A DNA stretch of 64,000 nucleotides from Undaria pinnatifida (taxonomy: Eukaryota > Sar > Phaeophyceae > Laminariales > Alariaceae). Numbering within the stretch: position 1 is the stretch's first letter; each line of letters opens with the position of its first letter. The notes under the pieces are model-generated. The model was not told the origin of the DNA. It was given only the letters and a program-made list of their open reading frames with translations, and ran no database searches. The DNA lies in contig JABAKD010000025.1 of assembly GCA_012845835.1 (NCBI GenBank), positions 12,035,264 through 12,099,263 of the forward strand. The letters run 5' to 3'. This document shows positions 55,401-63,595 of this stretch, in pieces. The position numbers and the translations under genes are program-made.

Positions 55401-58400
55401 CGCGAATCGGGAAAGGTGGTGGTAGCCTCTGTCTGCAACGTAGCTGCTTCGGGCGGCTACTACATCGCCATGGGCTGCGAGACCATCGTTTGCGACGAGC
55501 TGAGCATCACGGGAAGCATCGGCGTGGTGCAGGCCAAGTTCGCCGCCGGAGAGTTCCTTGACAAGGTAATAGTGCTAGTGGTTGGTCTATATTTTTCTTG
55601 TATGTTTGGAGTCATCCCTCTATAGTGCGGTAGGGGTTGCACTTTTTGAGCCAAAAAAATCTGTGACCACGGCTTGTCCAAAAGGTCGCTGAAGGCTAAA
55701 CCTCATACGAGTTGAGCTGGAGAGTAAAAGCGATGATGATAAAAAATAAAAATAAAAAAGGGGGGTGTGCCTCTAAGGGCTCGCGGAAGCGGCTACGCTG
55801 TTTTCAGTTTCAATCTTGAGTTTTCGTGCTTTTCGTTCCAGCTTTTTCCAATATACACCGCCCCAATGGTATGGTTTATTAGACCGCGCCAGCGAAACAG
55901 TTTGACCTCCTTTCTTGAGCGAGGTCCAGAGCCAGTAGCCAGTCTCTTGAGTCGGCGAGTTTTCTTGAGCAAACCTTACCCACTAGCTGCTAGTGAAAAC
56001 GAGCGTACCCGCCTACGCGAAACTTCATAGCCTTGCTCTCAGGCGGGGATGTAGACTGTTCTGGGACTGTTCTGAAATAGTATATTAATACTTGGACACA
56101 AGTACCGGGCCAGTTGAGCTCCTCACGTGAAGAGCTCTCATGTTCGCAGTTATCCCACGGTAGGGGTTGTACTTTTTGCGCAAAAAAAAGGTATACCGGG
56201 CGTGAGGAGCTCTCATGTTCGCAGTTGTCCCACGGTAGGGGTTGTACTTTTTGAGCCAGAAAAAGGTATACCGGGCGTGAGGAGCTCTCATGTTCGCAGT
56301 TATCCCACGGTAGGGGCTGTACTTTTTGCGCCAAAAAAAGGTATACCGGACCGGTTTAGCTCGTCACGTGAGGAGCTCTCATGTTCAAAATTATCCCACA
56401 GTAGGGGTTGTACTTTTTGAGCCTAAAAAAGGTACCCCGAGCCGGTTGAGCTCCTCACGTGAGGAGCTCTATGTTCGCAGTTATCCCACGGTAGGGGTCG
56501 TACTTTTTGAGCCAAAAAAAGGTACACCGGGCGGGTTGAGCTCCTCACGTGAGGAGATGTACTACCGGTTTTTCCGGTATTTTTACAGGTGTAGTTGTTT
56601 TATTAATGGGGCTAGCGCATGTAAATGTTGGTCGGATTGCATATTACACCGGTCGCCCGTTTTTCGTAAGTTTCTTTGAGCCAGAACCTAGTACAATATC
56701 ATTGGGCATTGCATTACACTACTCATCATGCATGGCCAAGTGTTAGATTTGGTAACGCATCGATCGTCTTTGTATCTAGTAACAATGACGACAATATCAA
56801 CAACAAATAGTTCATTGTAAGTGATATCTTAGTCACGGAAGAGTTATTACCGCGGGTGCGCGCGGTACGGGACGGTAACCGTTTAGCCCGCCGCAGGCTG
56901 TTTTTTGTTTTGGGTGTTCCCGAGCGACGGTATGGAAAAAGGATCCCGTTTGCTTACCGCGGGACGGAAATGGAACGGGAAGGTGGGGAGCTATCTGGTT
57001 GACGGGACGGGACGGGAGTCTTCGATTTCGTGGCGGGACGGGACGGCACGGGATCATGGAACGGGTCGGGATTAGGCCGGGAAATCGGTCGGTAACATAG
57101 TTGGGAGATCGGTCGGAAACATATTCGGGAAACGGTCGGGAACAGTAGAAAAAACTGTCGGGAACACAGGTGGGAAATCGGTCGGGAACGAACGTAGTAG
57201 GGATATGGCCGGGAGATGCAGTCCGGAATGGTTCGGAAAACAATCGGGAAGTGGGGATGCTTGGGGTGGTTCTGCTTGAGCCGACGAAGCAGACCCGCCG
57301 GCACCGTCCACCTCCACAACGTCCATGCTTGCCATGTGTTGTGCGTAGGCACAGGGTGTGTGTGAAGTGTGGAAGAACAAACAACTGGCAGCAGCTGACG
57401 TATTTTCCTATTTTATGTTTAAGTGTTTTGTAAACATTATAAATAAGCTATATTTTGAACAATTTTTCGGAAAATGTTATGTTTGAAAAAAAAGTTTCAA
57501 GCACTTACTTATCAACTCATAGCTGAAGTTTGAAAATATATTGCAAAAAGGCGGGGGAGGAATTAAACGGACAATTTCCTCTACATACCTAAGCTAGACT
57601 ACTGTTGCAGCTGTTGCATCCAAAGTTTAATAGCTCGGTAGGATCCATAGTCGTGTAGTGGGAAAATGGTAAAACCGCTAAAGCTTTATTTTTCCCCATC
57701 CGCCGGAGGATGTAAGAAAAAAAAAAGAAAGTAAAACCGATGGTAAACGGGATGGAAACAATGTGAGTTGCAAGATGGGAGAAAATGTGTGCGACCGGGT
57801 TGAGATGGGATGGGAACAACTGGGCAGACGGCGGGACGGGAAAAGTCGGGAACACATCTTACGGCGGGGGACCACGGGAAACAGACGGGACGGGAACGAG
57901 ATGCCTTACGTCGGGACGGTAGACGGTGGGAACAGAGACCAACGACGGGAAGGGGTCGGGAAGTCGCGGTCGTAAACAAAATACAGTCTGGATTCCCGTT
58001 CCCGTCCCGACCCGTTCTCGTCCCGACCACTTTTTCCCGATCCGACCATTACTATTACCGCGCATTCCCTTGGTTATTACCAGGTAGTTGTCTGGGTATT
58101 GCCCTGCAGGGTGATAGCGATTTCCAACCTCTGTTGAGGTGGAATATTTGTACCAGGTATGTATTAGACAGACACTATTTAACCTGACAAAGGTCATAAC
58201 CCAAGGCCAGCCAATCCGGGGGAAGACTCAGGTTGAAAAATAGAGCAACTATTCACAGTCCATGGACTGCAGCGCTTAACTTCAGCCCATGCGCTCTTCC
58301 ACTAACCTAACACTGACGCTTTAGTTGTGCGCCTACTATGTGGGGGCAGGATGCCAAATGGGATCCGGTTCGGGCGGGATGAGGGTACGAGAGGCGTTGA

Positions 58401-61400
58401 ACCGCTTGAAGCGGAGGTGTGGTCTATCGACCGCCCCGTTTCAACCTTCTCAACCTTGGCACAAAAAAACACAAAAAAATAGCAGGCTGTGGACTTCAGT
58501 TCACCCCATTTAGAGCCCCCAAATCCCTCCCTCTACTAATCTCACGTTAAGTTTGTCCCCAAGGAGGGTTTCTTGTTGTTAAGGCGTGAACCCCTTTGTG
58601 ACCCTGAAATGCCGCCCTATACTAGCTTGAAGTAAATTGTTTCCCAACAAGGGTTTCCAGTTGTTCAAGGGCGTTAAGTTCCGCAGTCTATTAAGTTGTA
58701 CATACGCGCCATCTAAGATGGGAGTAAAACGTATTTCCGAACCCAAGTGTTGGCTAATTTTCGTGGGTTGGGTTTGGGTTGGCTTTGGATTGGGACGTTC
58801 GACGGTTTCAGTAACAGTTTTCTAATTTTTTACCCTTTTAGCACTGCACTCCCGACATGGGAACAAAACACTTGGAATAAGACTAGGATAATCATACATT
58901 GGGGTTGGAAATGGGCTAAGAAATGAAGAAAAAATATACACCTGAGCTGTGTGTGTGAGATAGACCAGAAAGGATTTTTATCAACAGTCAGCTTCGCAAG
59001 CAAGCAAGCTGCGTGTGATACTTCGATCGCGCGTGCCACGGGGCGTGTGTACGCCTTCGTAAACAATGCAGGTCGGGGTGACTCCCCTGCAAATTTTGCC
59101 AGGGTTACAAACGTGTGTGTTTCCTGGCCCAACGCCTACGTAACCAAAGCAGCTGGTACATTGCAAATCTCCCTTTAGGCTTGAGTATAAGTCTGTTTGT
59201 TGGTGAAGTTAGCGGCTAACTCCAGGCGCGCTCCACGACAGAGGTAGCACGTTTTGGCTCTCCTCAACCCATCTTAACCCATTATCGTCGGAGTATCGTT
59301 GCCGTGTTTCAATCTGGACGTTTTGTAACCGTAGGCCATGAAAAGAAAGAACGTTTTCGAATCGGGTTGCAGTTTCAGTTTACTAGTCAAAATCGTTTTT
59401 GTTCTTTTTTGGGGCTCCGCAAGCGAGAGAAAGAGGCGCCTCGGAAAAAGAAACGGCGTTCTGTACCCCAACCGAGTTGTATGTCGGTAAGTCGAATATG
59501 TGGTGATAGTTGCCTAGGTGTTATTACAGTTTGATGAATGCCTTCCGAAATTTACGGAACTCCCCGGAAATGGAAGGCGAAACAGGAAACTGATAAGCGA
59601 AGCAATAAAACAGAGCGTAATACTCCGAGTACATACGTCCCAGTTGGACCATAAATATAAACTCGATATGAACAATGCTTGAAAATATGCGAAACTCCGG
59701 AATACTAGGGAGGGGTGTTAAATTAGCATCCCCGGGTCAACCGATGGGTGTTTCAATCCTTCGTTGTGTCTGCATGAGGGTATGATTGTCGGCGAGCCTT
59801 GCGGTTTTTGTATGATAGCAGCACCGCATGGCCTCAATTCCATCTCGAGCTTACGTGTGTTGTGTTCATATCGGGCTAATATTTATTGGCGGGCTGGCAC
59901 GACAAGAACACAATGAGCCCCCATTTGTTGGAGGTACTTCTAGGAAGAGCAGGAAGACGTGGTCAATGGTCATATGCCTATTGCAAGCAACCAATGAGTA
60001 CCCCCCCCCCCCCCCCTCGACACGTCCGATCGGCCTGAAGATCGAGCGAGATAGCAAGGTCAAATACGCAAAACCGTTCTATTCCCCCCCCCCCCCGCGA
60101 CCGACTAACCTTCCATCACGAATGCATTTGGGTTTTTTGTGGAAACCCCACCGTCCTTTACTATGAGTACACACCCCTCCGCGCAACGTCGACGCCACAG
60201 ATCGACCAACCCCTTTGTCACGAAGGCCTCCGGGTTTTTTGTGGAAAGCCCACCAAGCATGATTATGAGTCCCCCCCCCCACCCACCCCAACACCGACAC
60301 TACAGATCAAGCAGCCCACGAATGCCTTCGGAATTTGGTGGAAACCACGCCATGCATGATAATGAATCCCCCCATTCCCCGATGCTGACGGTACAGATCG
60401 GACTGAAGATCGAGCGAATTAGCAAGGGCAAGTACGCGGAGCTGTTTGCGGCAGAGAGAGGCTTCACACCCGCAGAGGACGCCTACTGGAGCAAGAACGC
60501 TATGAACGTCAGTGGTTATGTGCTCTTTCGGTTTTATTACTTTGTTGTTCATCTCTTGTCTCTGTTTTGTTGGGGGGGGGTTCGTTCTTTGTTCGTAGTG
60601 TATAATTTACCTGTTTTTTTGGGGGGGGGTGTTGTGCTGGTGTTGTGTTTTTTTGTGTACCGGTCCCAACCAGAATCCCTCAATATCTTGTGAACTACCT
60701 GGGTGTTTTTGTACAGTATGTGCCACCCAGCATCAATTACTTCGATAATACATGACTGCTATCACCCTCGCCCCCTGGGGCCTTGTCTTTGTGTGCATGT
60801 CTGTTTGTCTTGTGTAACACCAGAGCTACAACAAGGTTGTCGCGAAGGAGGCCTCAGTAATCATGGCTTCTAAATTCCCCCCTCCCCCCCCCCCCCGCTC
60901 CTTCTCGAAAGGAGTGCGTGGTTTATGATCAATTTCTACAGCAAGCATCAGAGGAGAACTCCCCCCCCCCCCCCCCCACTCCCTTCACTTCGCAATGCAT
61001 GCCTGTGTATCTTGTCGAACCCCAGAGCTACAACGAGTTTATCGCGAAAGCGGCCATGTCTCGAAGGATGCCCTTAGAGGACATGAAGCGACGGGCTCAG
61101 GGGAGAGTCTGGACTGGATCACAGGCAAAAGCTTTGGTAAGACTTTTTTGGGTGGAGCTACTCCAAGGCATGTCTGTAGAATGTTTGGCTCAAAAAATCG
61201 AGAAAAAGTAAGTCTGACTTGCCTATGTTCAACGTTAAGCAGAATCTAGCGAAAAATCTGGATCCTGCACTAAAACCAACTCATTTGAAGGAGGTAACGT
61301 ATCTTACTCGTTTTAACGCACAGAAGTCCAAATGTCCACGCCGCGTATGAGAGATAGACCCTGAAATGTTTTTCGCACGTATTCTACATGCCCATGCGGA

Positions 61401-63426
61401 GGCCTGACGTCCGTTTTAGTTTTAGTTTTGTTTTTTTTGCGAAAACGTTTGGTCTAAGGTGGTCCACATTTTTCCGAGAAATCTTAATTGACGAAAATTC
61501 AGGCAACAAAATAAATAAATAAAAACCATCGACTGGTGAGGTTTTCGCAACGGGACAAAGAAGACGTGTGCAAAATTCACGGTCTGAATCCAAAAACGGT
61601 GTGAACATTCGCCGGGGAATACTTTTCAGGCTTTTAACTTACACCAGCCTGTTGACCGTTTGATAATGGCACGGCAACGTTGCACTAGAAAGCGCGTGTC
61701 AGCCACACCGTTCTTATACGGCTGCTTATGGACCCGATTTTATTCACTAAACGTTTCGGAACTGCCACAAGTTTTCAAGAAAAAATGGATTCCTGCCTGA
61801 AATCTTGGATAAGATCACGGTGAGAAAAACTTCAGCACACCTTGTATTCGAAGCGACGATAATCCGTGTACTCGACAGTGCTCGACACACTTCGTTCGAC
61901 GGAACCGACGACAGCGTTGATGCATGATACATGATGCATGCCTAGTACGAGAGAGGTAGCACTTATTGGCTTAGACTGTTTCAGAATTGCGGAGGTCCTC
62001 AACGCCATTTCAGCTGGAAACCCGTTTTGGGGGGACAAATTACTTGGAATTTGTATGGAGAGGGGTTTAGGGGTTCTCAAGGGGCTATAACCCATATTCG
62101 TCGGAAATCCGTTGTTTTTTTGTTGTGTAAAATATCTTCGGTTGTATACCTAGAGCATGGGATGGTGCATCGGGAAATACTTTTGGTTTTCCCAAAAACA
62201 GTTTCTGGGAGAGCTATAGAGCTAGCTGTTCCTTCCAACAGATCAGGAAGCCTCAGAAAAAAAAAAAAATCGTGAACCTTTACCGTGGCACGTGTGTGTC
62301 CGTTGTGAAATCTTTGTGATATCTTATCGTCGCGAAGTCGTTAGGGGCTCCGACCCACCCTTGGTGTACCGTGCTCACACTGCGACCGGTGATGCATGGC
62401 GGGCACCGAATAGGCTGCTGTTAGTAACCACGCGTTTTTTGGCGGCTGGTGTCCAGAAAACAGAAGCAAGAACTCTGGATCGATGTCCAACGGGCAAACA
62501 AAATGATTTTTTTGAGCAGCTTTGATCGAAAAGCACCTGACAGTGCGGGAAATCCGTCGTGCCCTAGAGCATGGCTCGACACACACTCTTCTACGCTGTC
62601 ACCTGTCGTTACTGTTGTTGTTGTCTCACAATAACTCTTGCAATATATCTAGAGTCCGTGGTCACAGAAAGATGCTGGAGCCCTGAGAATGATTCGAAAA
62701 CCTAATTGAAATACAATTTTGGCCCTTAAAACACTACGCTTTCCCACCTAAAGCACACGTGACCAAGAAGGCGCACAAGAGTGGAACGAATCAATGTGCA
62801 AACTGAACCATTACTAACACGGCCGTGGGCAATCACTCAAGTACAGCATAGAATTCGCCCCAAGTTCATGTGGCCATGTGGCCTTGTCGGAACGTAGAGG
62901 GTTGGCGTCGGGTTGGCCACACCTCGATATCGAAAAGGGTCTTCGGCAAAAGGTTGACGGAGTTTTGTCAAAAATTGATTATTAGTTTGTTGAGCCGCCT
63001 GACTGACAAAAAACGAGACCGCGGCCAAGGTATGGGTTCGTTTTTGTTTGTGTTTTTTTTGTTTTTTTTTCCTGCTGTGGCTCGGGACCACTCCCCTGAG
63101 TGACCCCCCTGTTTCTGTGGGGTGTTGATTTTCCGTGCTGTTACATAATTTTGTGATATGAATCTGCAATGGAATGGTACGCTCCTCTGCACCTAAAAAA
63201 AACGCCGAACGTGTTTTTGTCGGCGAGATACACACCCGGCAGGGGAAAAAGGGGCAGCCCCCTTACCGTACCGTAGCCCCCATACCGTTCCGAAAAGGAA
63301 ATGGACTTTCCCCCCCCCCCCCCACAGGGACGGTGCGAAAATCTCTTCTTCAGCAAGATGCCCCGAAAACAAGGTTTGGTAACGTTGATGTTTCAAGATC
63401 GCCCTACCATTAGCAACGATCTTGGC

Positions 63427-63467
<41 letters not shown>

Positions 63468-63595
63468 ATGTTTCCCAATTATGCTACCTACGTTTTATGT
63501 TATATGCCCCCTCCCACCTCCCTCCACCGCCTCGTTGTGTTTGCTCTCGCCAGGGGCTTGTCGATGAGCTCGGGGGACTGGACAGGGCCGTGGAG
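44851..63595 (+). CDS. SPPA: Protease IV / signal peptide peptidase SppA, chloroplast type (13 exons, 5' and 3' partial)
   Basis: Thirteen exons with GT-AG borders join without a phase break into 503 codons. The product follows plant/algal SppA from end to end: an N-terminal crotonase-fold S49 domain (residues 1-185), a middle linker, and a C-terminal S49 domain (residues 285-503). The catalytic Lys is visible as K131 in RIGEFKSFGD (codon 47558-47560), matching E. coli SppA K209. The catalytic Ser is S377 in CNVAASGGYY (codon 55449-55451), matching S409. SPGGDALASDLMWRE and QGRVWTGSQAKAL are family hallmarks. SppA is a membrane-associated tetrameric serine protease; in photosynthetic eukaryotes it acts on thylakoids, with links to high-light acclimation. 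Upstream N-terminal exons and the last exon(s) are outside or unassigned. Confidence 0.95.
45013..46024 (+). other. SPPA intron with G-rich satellites
   Basis: A GT-rich intron with ggtggcggt-type satellite sequence. It includes an exact 68-bp tandem duplication (45602-45669 and 45670-45737). No other feature is seen. Confidence 0.8.
46025..46132 (+). CDS. SPPA: SPPA exon (residues 55-90)
   Basis: Acceptor 'atcag', donor GTAAGG, 36 codons. It reads IRRAMDYFTQSGKPLWGFTE and NAVDMTLLCLMGGCTR, matching the SppA 'EIRR.I..FK.SGK...GY......YYL...C' segment. A decayed copy of its 3' end with its own GT follows at 46312-46370. Confidence 0.92.
46133..47231 (+). other. SPPA intron with exon echo and GCTGGT satellites
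   Basis: At 46312-46368 'gggaatgcggtgggtgtgac' + 'gctcttctgcagcatggggg' + 'gctgcacacgg' is a diverged copy of the end of the preceding exon and is followed by 'gtacag'. The rest (46470-47215) is a gctggt/gctgat-type satellite whose open frames encode only Val/Leu-rich low-complexity sequence. Confidence 0.75.
47232..47312 (+). CDS. SPPA: SPPA exon (residues 91-117)
   Basis: Acceptor 'cgcag', donor GTGAAT, 27 codons in phase 0. It encodes RLAAPGVYVNLIGFSFDSEF followed by YRGFFDK, equivalent to 'L.APP.....LYG......F..G.FEK' of plant SppA. An alternative AG two bases later would break the phase. Confidence 0.9.
47519..47722 (+). CDS. SPPA: SPPA exon with catalytic lysine (residues 118-185)
   Basis: Acceptor 'gacag', donor GTGAGA, 68 codons. 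It begins VGIEPQVRRIGEFKSFGDAY. The Lys of EFKS corresponds to the general-base Lys of the SppA dyad. It ends KTTEDVERLYNGD. The intron before it is only 206 bp. A decayed copy of the 3' part, including 'tacaacggcgatgtgag', lies in the next intron (about 48040-48115). Confidence 0.93.
47723..49415 (+). other. SPPA intron with exon echo and GATTGATTG satellite
   Basis: It contains the exon-end echo (48040-48115), a dispersed 'agagccccaaaaatat...gggtttcc' repeat (47885-47955, related to 17645, 58507 and 62000), ggt-rich satellites (48265-48365, 48440-48570) and a long gattgattg array (48650-49385). The array is interrupted by two copies of a block of about 65 bp with 'gcagcatgggcttcaaacgt' (about 48910-48970 and 49065-49130). 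Confidence 0.8.
49416..49513 (+). CDS. SPPA: SPPA exon (residues 186-218)
   Basis: Acceptor 'tttag', donor GTGAGA, 98 nt, ending two bases into a Lys codon. It reads EPVTVEALKEFGLLDDVYYE and DQMLELLNNEMN. This is the end of the first S49 domain ('A...GL.D...Y.D.....L'). Confidence 0.9.
49514..50535 (+). other. SPPA intron with two exon-start echoes
   Basis: Echo A (50021-50080, acceptor destroyed to 'acg') and echo B (50171-50226, acceptor 'gcag' intact) copy the end of this intron and the first roughly 50 bp of the exon at 50536. Compare 'gcgttgcaggaaggaagtgg' in echo B with 'gcgttacaggaaggaagtgg' at the real site. The rest is T-rich without recognised features. Confidence 0.75.
50536..50716 (+). 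CDS. SPPA: SPPA exon with lysine-rich linker (to residue 278)
   Basis: Acceptor 'tacag', donor GTGAGC, 181 nt starting with the base that completes the Lys codon. It reads KEVAGKPWSRSSGSTKSAKK, a run with AKKKKKTKKKSK, and DPAKTIIPVTTYLRRIR. The end corresponds to 'LP.V.Y..Y' before the second domain of plant SppA. The Lys-rich stretch of about 35 residues is longer than I recall for plant homologues and is probably a flexible, surface-exposed insertion. Confidence 0.88.
50717..51726 (+). other. SPPA intron with TA and CTGT microsatellites
   Basis: A TA run (51176-51192) and a ctgt/tgta array (51505-51700) lie in this intron. From 50830 to 51170 nothing is recognised. Confidence 0.8.
51727..51796 (+). 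CDS. SPPA: SPPA exon (residues 279-301)
   Basis: Acceptor 'agcag', donor GTAAGA, 70 nt, leaving one base. RNEVEGVPGRTGDRTIAVIN and AEG match the first beta-strand of the second S49 domain ('G...IA.I...G.I'). Confidence 0.88.
51797..52670 (+). other. SPPA intron with GAT satellite
   Basis: A G-rich gggagg array (51870-51915) and a long gatgat satellite with gatcat inserts (52218-52610). The Asp- and Met-rich frames over it are artefacts. Confidence 0.85.
52671..52762 (+). CDS. SPPA: SPPA exon (residues 302-332)
   Basis: Acceptor 'gtcag', donor GTCAGT, 92 nt (two bases plus 30 codons). It reads AIVNAAGPGSAANLQVDNFR and EQANAILKDND, equivalent to 'GPL..PGSA......I..IR....' in plant SppA. Confidence 0.88.
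52763..53339 (+). other. SPPA intron with R2 fragment
   Basis: A T-rich intron. 53045-53135 is an inverted R2 end ('acactccagctgtgagatgg' ... 'gcgatcgcgcgggttagg'). Confidence 0.7.
53340..53411 (+). CDS. SPPA: SPPA exon with SPGGDALASD motif (residues 333-356)
   Basis: Acceptor 'aaag', donor GTGCGT, 24 codons. VDGVVVRISSPGGDALASDL and MWRE form the strongly conserved strand and oxyanion loop region that positions the substrate near the catalytic Ser. Confidence 0.95.
53412..55388 (+). other. SPPA intron with exon-start echo
   Basis: At 54401-54450 'ggttcggcggcggctgtgcg' + 'aatcggggaaaaggtggcta' is a decayed copy of the start of the exon at 55389 ('ggttcgacggctgcgcgaat' + 'cgggaaaggtggt'). 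Its AG is kept ('gcaag'). Two imperfect copies of 'acgagctgtccctagcgttc'-like sequence lie at 53640-53725. The rest is unrecognised. Confidence 0.7.
55389..55565 (+). CDS. SPPA: SPPA exon with catalytic serine (residues 357-415)
   Basis: Acceptor 'ggcag', donor GTAATA, 59 codons. It reads VRRLRESGKVVVASVCNVAA and SGGYYIAMGCETIVCDELSI, then TGSIGVVQAKFAAGEFLDK. The Ser in AASGGYY (55449-55451) is the nucleophile of S49 proteases, and TGSIGV is the following conserved turn. Confidence 0.97.
56100..56562 (+). repeat. Tandem array of 75- and 90-bp units with a 22-bp palindrome
   Basis: Units recur with 'atgttcgcagttatcccacg', 'gtaggggttgtactttttga' and 'gccaaaaaaaggtataccgg'. The 'atgttc' landmarks fall at 56140, 56215, 56290, 56381 and 56471. 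The longer units carry a perfect palindrome (half-site gagctcctcac, for example 56448-56469) centred on CACGTG. Single units of the same family lie at 7553-7625 and 8830-8850. Confidence 0.85.
56850..58060. repeat. GGGACGG/GGGAAC-type minisatellites in opposite orientation
   Basis: 56850-57255 and 57760-57970 are built from 'cgggacgg', 'cggtcgggaac' and 'cgggaaa' units. 57985-58050 carries the complementary 'cccgtcccg' units, so the right part can fold back on itself. The Arg/Pro-rich frames on the minus strand are by-products. Confidence 0.7.
60029..60396 (+). repeat. Tandem decayed copies of an SPPA 3' splice site
   Basis: Copies of the start of the next exon begin at 60029 ('atcggcctgaagatcgagcg', the longest), 60201 and 60306. 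The latter two follow intact AGs ('cacag', 'tacag') and a C-rich tract. Between them units share 'ttttttgtggaaa-ccac' and 'atgattatgagtcccccc'. The spacings are 172, 105 and 91 bp, the last leading to the real exon. Confidence 0.75.
60397..60507 (+). CDS. SPPA: SPPA exon (residues 416-452)
   Basis: Acceptor 'tacag', donor GTCAGT, 37 codons in phase 0. It reads IGLKIERISKGKYAELFAAE and RGFTPAEDAYWSKNAMN. This matches 'IG......I..GKYAEL..AE.....PEE......' of plant SppA. Confidence 0.95.
60508..61025 (+). other. SPPA intron with exon-start echo
   Basis: 60793-60875 copies the last roughly 30 bp of the intron and the first roughly 45 bp of the next exon. 'accagagctacaacaaggtt' + 'gtcgcgaaggaggcc' corresponds to 'cccagagctacaacgagttt' + 'atcgcgaaagcggcc'. 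The copy's AG is intact. A C-run lies at 60961-60977. Confidence 0.8.
61026..61136 (+). CDS. SPPA: SPPA exon (residues 453-489)
   Basis: Acceptor 'cccag', donor GTAAGA, 37 codons. It reads SYNEFIAKAAMSRRMPLEDM and KRRAQGRVWTGSQAKAL. The QGRVWTG.QA motif is the SppA signature near the C-terminal end of the second S49 domain. Confidence 0.95.
61932..62292 (+). mobile_element. M1 MITE-like element with internal insert
   Basis: The left 'tagtacgagagaggtagcac' and right 'gtgaacctttaccgtggcac' form the diverged M1 ends. It is about 100 bp longer than other copies owing to an internal block ('cagctggaaacccgttttgg' ... 'ggggttctcaaggggctata') shared with 41651-41850. These two therefore represent a subfamily. 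Confidence 0.65.
63429..63466. repeat. Poly-T tract
   Basis: An uninterrupted run of about 38 T, roughly 90 bp before the next SPPA acceptor. It could serve as a distant pyrimidine tract or be the tail of an inverted retroposed sequence. Confidence 0.9.
63554..63595 (+). CDS. SPPA: SPPA exon (residues 490-503), last in the window
   Basis: Acceptor 'gccag', donor GTGAGC, 14 codons: GLVDELGGLDRAVE. This is the family's 'GL.D..GG...A' helix that follows QGRVWTG. The remaining C-terminal exon(s) lie beyond 64000. Confidence 0.92.

Larger units (their letters stand above)
55566..60396 (+). other. Long SPPA intron (~4.8 kb)
   Basis: It contains the dispersed repeat at 55660, the palindromic tandem array at 56100, the GGGACGG-type satellites (56850-58060), an R3-like double block (58505-58680), an inverted R2 (58925-59120), an M1 trace (59230-59310), and the acceptor-unit tandem copies before 60397. 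59320-60000 holds nothing recognised. Confidence 0.7.
61137..63553 (+). other. SPPA intron with M1 and R1 elements and a poly-T tract
   Basis: 61140-61930 shows nothing recognised. An M1 element lies at 61932-62292, an R1-like repeat at about 63060-63250 (core 'ccactcccctgagtgacccc'), a C run at 63310-63324, and an uninterrupted run of about 38 T at 63429-63466. Confidence 0.7.
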
